DNA of 64,000 bases from Gp1-AA133 sp964641665 (lineage in GTDB: Bacteria; Acidobacteriota; Terriglobia; Terriglobales; Acidobacteriaceae). Positions 61,497 through 64,000 of this stretch are shown piece by piece (position 1 is the first letter of the stretch; each line of letters begins with the position of its first letter). Position numbers and translations under genes: made by a program. The notes under the pieces are model-generated. The model was not told the DNA's origin. It ran no database searches and saw only the letters and a program-made list of their open reading frames with translations. The stretch covers positions 58,486-122,485 of the forward strand of contig CAZXKO010000076.1 of NCBI GenBank assembly GCA_964641665.1, in the 5' to 3' direction.

Positions 61497-61889
61497 ATGG
61501 CCGACGAACAATTTGACCGACTCACATTCTTCCGGCATTTCATTGCGCAGGCAGAGGCAGGAGCCGAGATACCGCCGGTGGCGGAGAGTGATCTCAAGAT
61601 TCTCCACCAGGTGTGCGTGGACATGGCGAAGCGCTATTCGGGCAAGGACGGGGTTGTGAGCCTCGACGTGATGGCCCGCGCATGCGGCCGCGACGCGAAC
61701 CTGCCCGCGGTCTGGTTGCGGCACAAAGAGCTTCGACTCATGGCGCGGCACGGTCTGCTTGCCGCATGGCAGCATGGTACTGCCCTGGATGAGGCTGTGT
61801 TCCGCGTGGCGGCCACCGTCCCGATGAGAGGGGTCAGTTTTGATCGGGAGGAGTTTGTGCGGAAGCTTCAGTTAGAGACTGCTGCTTGA
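61497..61889 (+). CDS. Hypothetical protein, 130 residues
   Basis: A soluble helical protein with no signal peptide or membrane segment. AGGGAG lies 11 nt before ATG 61497. The sequence contains FFRHFIAQAEAGAEIP near the start and MARACGRDANLPAVWLRHKELRLMARHGLLAAWQ in the middle. I do not recognise the family. It is flanked by repeats and a VWFA fragment, so it may be part of an accessory segment. Confidence 0.6.
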   Translation: MADEQFDRLTFFRHFIAQAEAGAEIPPVAESDLKILHQVCVDMAKRYSGKDGVVSLDVMARACGRDANLPAVWLRHKELRLMARHGLLAAWQHGTALDEAVFRVAATVPMRGVSFDREEFVRKLQLETAA

Positions 61890-61956
61890 TTCAAAATCGT
61901 GTTTCTCCAAAGGGCGGAGGACTAGGGCGGGAAACCCAACTGTGATTGACCCTCAA

Positions 61957-62238
61957 TTAGTTATGTCGCAATGTTTCACCAGTTACGACGCTGTTGCTAC
62001 TCGGCTTCAGGTTGCTGTAGTAGCCCTTGGGCGCACGCAGTCGCAGCTTGGCTTTCGAAGCGGGTTTGAGTTCGAGTGAGTGATATTGGGCCCTTGGATC
62101 GGAATCGTCGGTGACATACGACAGAAGGTACATGTTGGCAATCTGTTGTTCGATCGTTGCGAAGGCTTTGAGCAACGATTCAGGCGAGAGGCGTATAAAT
62201 GCGATTCTGTGCTGGCTCAGCCTGAAATGGAGGGGCAA
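61957..62238 (-). pseudogene. C-terminal fragment of a VWFA-related acidobacterial protein
   Basis: 93 codons. SPESLLKAFATIEQQIANMYLLSYVTDDSDPRAQYHSLELKPASKAKLRLRAPKGYYS-type sequence matches the C-terminal part of the VWFA-related acidobacterial domain family, whose full proteins are over 250 residues. The N-terminal MIDAS part is absent and no continuation is visible upstream, so this is a remnant. Confidence 0.65.
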
Positions 62239-62553
62239 CGCTCTCCGTTAGTGTAGGTTCCGCCCCTTCGGGGCGTGGATTTTCAAGGCATTGGGGGTCT
62301 ATCGTCCGATCTCTCTGATCGGTGCGAGAGAACAAACTGCCGCACCGTCAAGCATCGGCTCGATGAGCCCCGCCACGCTATCCCTCGGCATGGTTGCATC
62401 CCTGCAGTGCCCGCTTCCGTTTCACATGGCCGAGTTATTGTAGCTCGGCATCGACGGTTTGTGGCATCGTCTCACAGAGAGAGCGTTTGGTCACGGCTCG
62501 TTCCCGGAGCCTGCAACATGACGGCCGCTCAACTGTATCTCCTAACTTTTTAG

Positions 62554-62582
62554 TTGACAAGTCAAATTCATGGAGCTATTGT
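62554..62582 (+). promoter_or_regulatory. Sigma-70-type promoter of blaI-blaR1
   Basis: TTGACA at 62554-62559, a 17-bp spacer and TATTGT at 62577-62582. The expected transcription start is about 62589, inside the operator. Confidence 0.65.
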
Positions 62583-62597
62583 CCTAACACGTTAGGA
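62582..62597 (+). promoter_or_regulatory. Palindromic BlaI-type operator
   Basis: TCCTAAC-AC-GTTAGGA: 7-bp perfect arms with a 2-bp centre. It overlaps the -10 end, the predicted start point and the AGGAG ribosome binding site (62594-62598) of blaI, a position that would block both polymerase and ribosome access. Binding by the adjacent BlaI is inferred. Confidence 0.65.
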
Positions 62598-62604
62598 GAT
62601 CGAA

Positions 62605-63012
62605 ATGGGCGGCAAACGAAAATCCCGGCAGCAACTCACGCCTCTGGAGTTGCAGATCATGAATGTGCTATGGGACTGCGGTCCTTCCAACGTCCAATCA
62701 GTCCAAGAGAAACTTGCCGGATCGTCGAGACTGGCGTACACCACCGTGCAGACGATGCTCAACGTTCTTCATCGTAAAGGAAGGGTACGGCGGAGATTGC
62801 GGGGCAGGGCGTACGACTATGCACCAGTGTTGACCCGAGAGAAGGCAGCAAGCAACGCAATCGGGGACATGATTGATCGACTCTTTGGCGGTTCGGTGGA
62901 CGGTCTCCTCATGAGCCTCGTCAAGAACGAGCAACTCGATCCCACAAAACTTCAGGAGTTGAGCGGTTTGGTAGAGGAGCACGAGCGCGGCAAGGAGGGA
63001 AAAGCCCAATGA
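62605..63012 (+). CDS. blaI: BlaI/MecI/CopY-family repressor
   Basis: 135 residues. The winged helix (LTPLELQIMNVLWDCGPSNVQSVQEKL ... LAYTTVQTMLNVLHRKGRVRRRL) is followed by a C-terminal dimerisation helix. AGGAG lies 6 nt before ATG 62605. In this family the repressor is cleaved when the partner M56 peptidase senses a signal; that partner starts 4 bp before the blaI stop. Targets other than its own promoter are unknown. Confidence 0.94.
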   Translation: MGGKRKSRQQLTPLELQIMNVLWDCGPSNVQSVQEKLAGSSRLAYTTVQTMLNVLHRKGRVRRRLRGRAYDYAPVLTREKAASNAIGDMIDRLFGGSVDGLLMSLVKNEQLDPTKLQELSGLVEEHERGKEGKAQ

Positions 63013-64000
63013 ATCCGATTAATGAGATCGTTGTCACGTATGTGACGAACGCCCTCTGGATGACATGCGTCATCGCGGCAGTCACAGTGCTTCTTTCGCG
63101 AGCATTGCGTCGTGGCCCTTCTTCGCATCGGCATGCATTGTGGGTTGCGGCTTTGCTGCTTACTGTGTTGCTTCCCTTTGCGAGTTTGCGTGGTTCTCGA
63201 AACAATGACAAGCTAAGTTCCGAGTCTGTTGCAGCAGCGAGCGCGGTTCAGCCGGGAGAAACAAGTTTTAGCGGCGACTCCTCCTGGGCACTCTGGCGGC
63301 GAATGCGGCATGGCGGCCATCCGGTACAGTTCGGCCCGCTCTGGATTGGGTTTGTCGCACTGCTTTACTTAGGCTTCATTTTCTATCGAGCAGTTCGCCT
63401 CTATCGCGGAGGGCAGTCACTCCGGGCAATGTTATGTAAGTCAAGCGAGCCGCAGATACCGCTGGCGATGCGAACTGTGGTCGAGCAATGTCACTCCCTA
63501 CTGGGCATGAAACCCGTACCGATATTGTTGTCAGTTGAAGGAAAGGGGCCAGCGACACTAGGAATCCACAATCCCGTTTTGGTTTTGCCGGAGTGGTTCT
63601 TGTCGCAAGCGTCGGAGGATGAGCTTTCTTCCGTCCTGGGTCATGAATTGGCGCACATCCGGCGGCGCGATTTCCTTCTGAATTTGGTTTACGAACTTTT
63701 GATTTTACCCGTCTCCTTTCATCCCGCGGCTGCTCTGATCAAGGCGCGCATCGATCAAACACGGGAATTGGCCTGCGACGAGATCGCCGCAGAAAGCCTG
63801 TCGACGCACACTCGATATGCCCGCTCCCTTTTGCGCATCGCGCAGTCCATGGCCGCGAAGCAGCGTCCAGCAACTGTTGGTTATGCTCTGGGATTATTCG
63901 ATACAAACACATTGGAGGATCGCATCATGAATGTACTCGCAAGAGCCAATCGCATCCGCAAGACATGGGCACGAGCCTCGGCCCTTGTCGCCTCGGGATT
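63009..64000 (+). CDS. blaR1: BlaR1-family M56 membrane peptidase (partial)
   Basis: At least 330 residues, running off the right edge. Membrane segments at about 7-28, 40-57 and 105-125 precede the M56 zinc motif HELAH (H212, E213, H216) and RELACDEIAAESL with the third ligand. The peptidase is expected to cleave BlaI after sensing a ligand through its outer domain, which would lie beyond the edge, so the signal (beta-lactam or other) cannot be judged. It overlaps blaI by 4 bp (ATGA). Confidence 0.93.
   Translation, partial: MNPINEIVVTYVTNALWMTCVIAAVTVLLSRALRRGPSSHRHALWVAALLLTVLLPFASLRGSRNNDKLSSESVAAASAVQPGETSFSGDSSWALWRRMRHGGHPVQFGPLWIGFVALLYLGFIFYRAVRLYRGGQSLRAMLCKSSEPQIPLAMRTVVEQCHSLLGMKPVPILLSVEGKGPATLGIHNPVLVLPEWFLSQASEDELSSVLGHELAHIRRRDFLLNLVYELLILPVSFHPAAALIKARIDQTRELACDEIAAESLSTHTRYARSLLRIAQSMAAKQRPATVGYALGLFDTNTLEDRIMNVLARANRIRKTWARASALVASG

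Larger units (their letters stand above)
62239..62604. other. Intergenic region ending in the blaI promoter
   Basis: A 366-bp gap. The first ~300 bp show no gene with coding character. The last 65 bp hold the promoter and operator listed separately. A TCCTAAC half site at 62540-62546 resembles the half site of the operator and may be a second, weaker binding site. Confidence 0.45.

Noticed and set aside
62275..62553. 92-codon frame upstream of blaI
   Set aside because: Composition is not coding-like and it ends in the promoter region.
1..64000. tRNA, rRNA, CRISPR arrays, insertion sequences
   Set aside because: No regularly spaced repeats, transposase genes, rRNA stretches or tRNA cloverleaves were recognised; a dedicated scan could still find a missed tRNA.

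Overview
The window looks like a chromosomal segment of a soil-type Acidobacteriota (Terriglobia/Koribacter-like). This is inferred from the high GC, a fragment of the VWFA-related domain typical of acidobacteria, the porin and TonB-like families present, and many short intergenic hairpin repeats. No rRNA, tRNA, CRISPR array, prophage or insertion sequence was recognised. Both ends are cut: an HD-GYP response regulator at the left and a BlaR1-type M56 peptidase at the right.

Layout. 0-5.6 kb: HD-GYP regulator, a large membrane hybrid histidine kinase, and an ArsR-type repressor divergent from a molybdopterin oxidoreductase with a 20-bp palindrome between them. 5.6-12.3 kb: SPOR protein, slipin, NfeD protease, TPR protein, type II NADH dehydrogenase and a degenerate CPBP membrane protein; the last two are divergent and share a 25-bp intergenic region. 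12.2-25.4 kb: a Tad/Flp pilus operon read on the minus strand (flp, cpaB, cpaC, cpaE, cpaF, tadB, tadC) that continues into a DUF192 gene and a long proline-rich TonB-like gene. Two paralogous polytopic membrane genes stand on either side of it. 25.5-29.2 kb: three GT87-like polytopic membrane proteins. 29.3-34.2 kb: a STAS protein, an FHA-GAF-PP2C phosphatase and a GH15 glucoamylase.

34.3-45.3 kb is a phosphate/polyphosphate island: pstS, a broken porin, ppk1, sixA, ppx/gppA and pstC-pstA-pstB-phoU. Pho-box-like 11-bp direct repeats lie before pstS and pstC. The porin is the most unusual object here. Several missing pieces of its reading frame lie on the opposite strand inside the same locus, and they rejoin in frame through short shared sequences.

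45.8-64 kb: M48 protease, an ECF sigma factor fused to a zinc-finger anti-sigma-like domain, OsmC, a TolC stub, a conventional ECF sigma/anti-sigma pair, a GAF-like protein, a lytic transglycosylase, lspA, ileS, a TonB-like protein with a 41-residue triplicate repeat, murI, a VWFA fragment and blaI-blaR1 with a readable promoter and operator.

Overall this is housekeeping and envelope biology (pilus, outer membrane transport, phosphate storage, stress sigma factors) separated by repeat-rich spacers. Several genes look eroded or rearranged.
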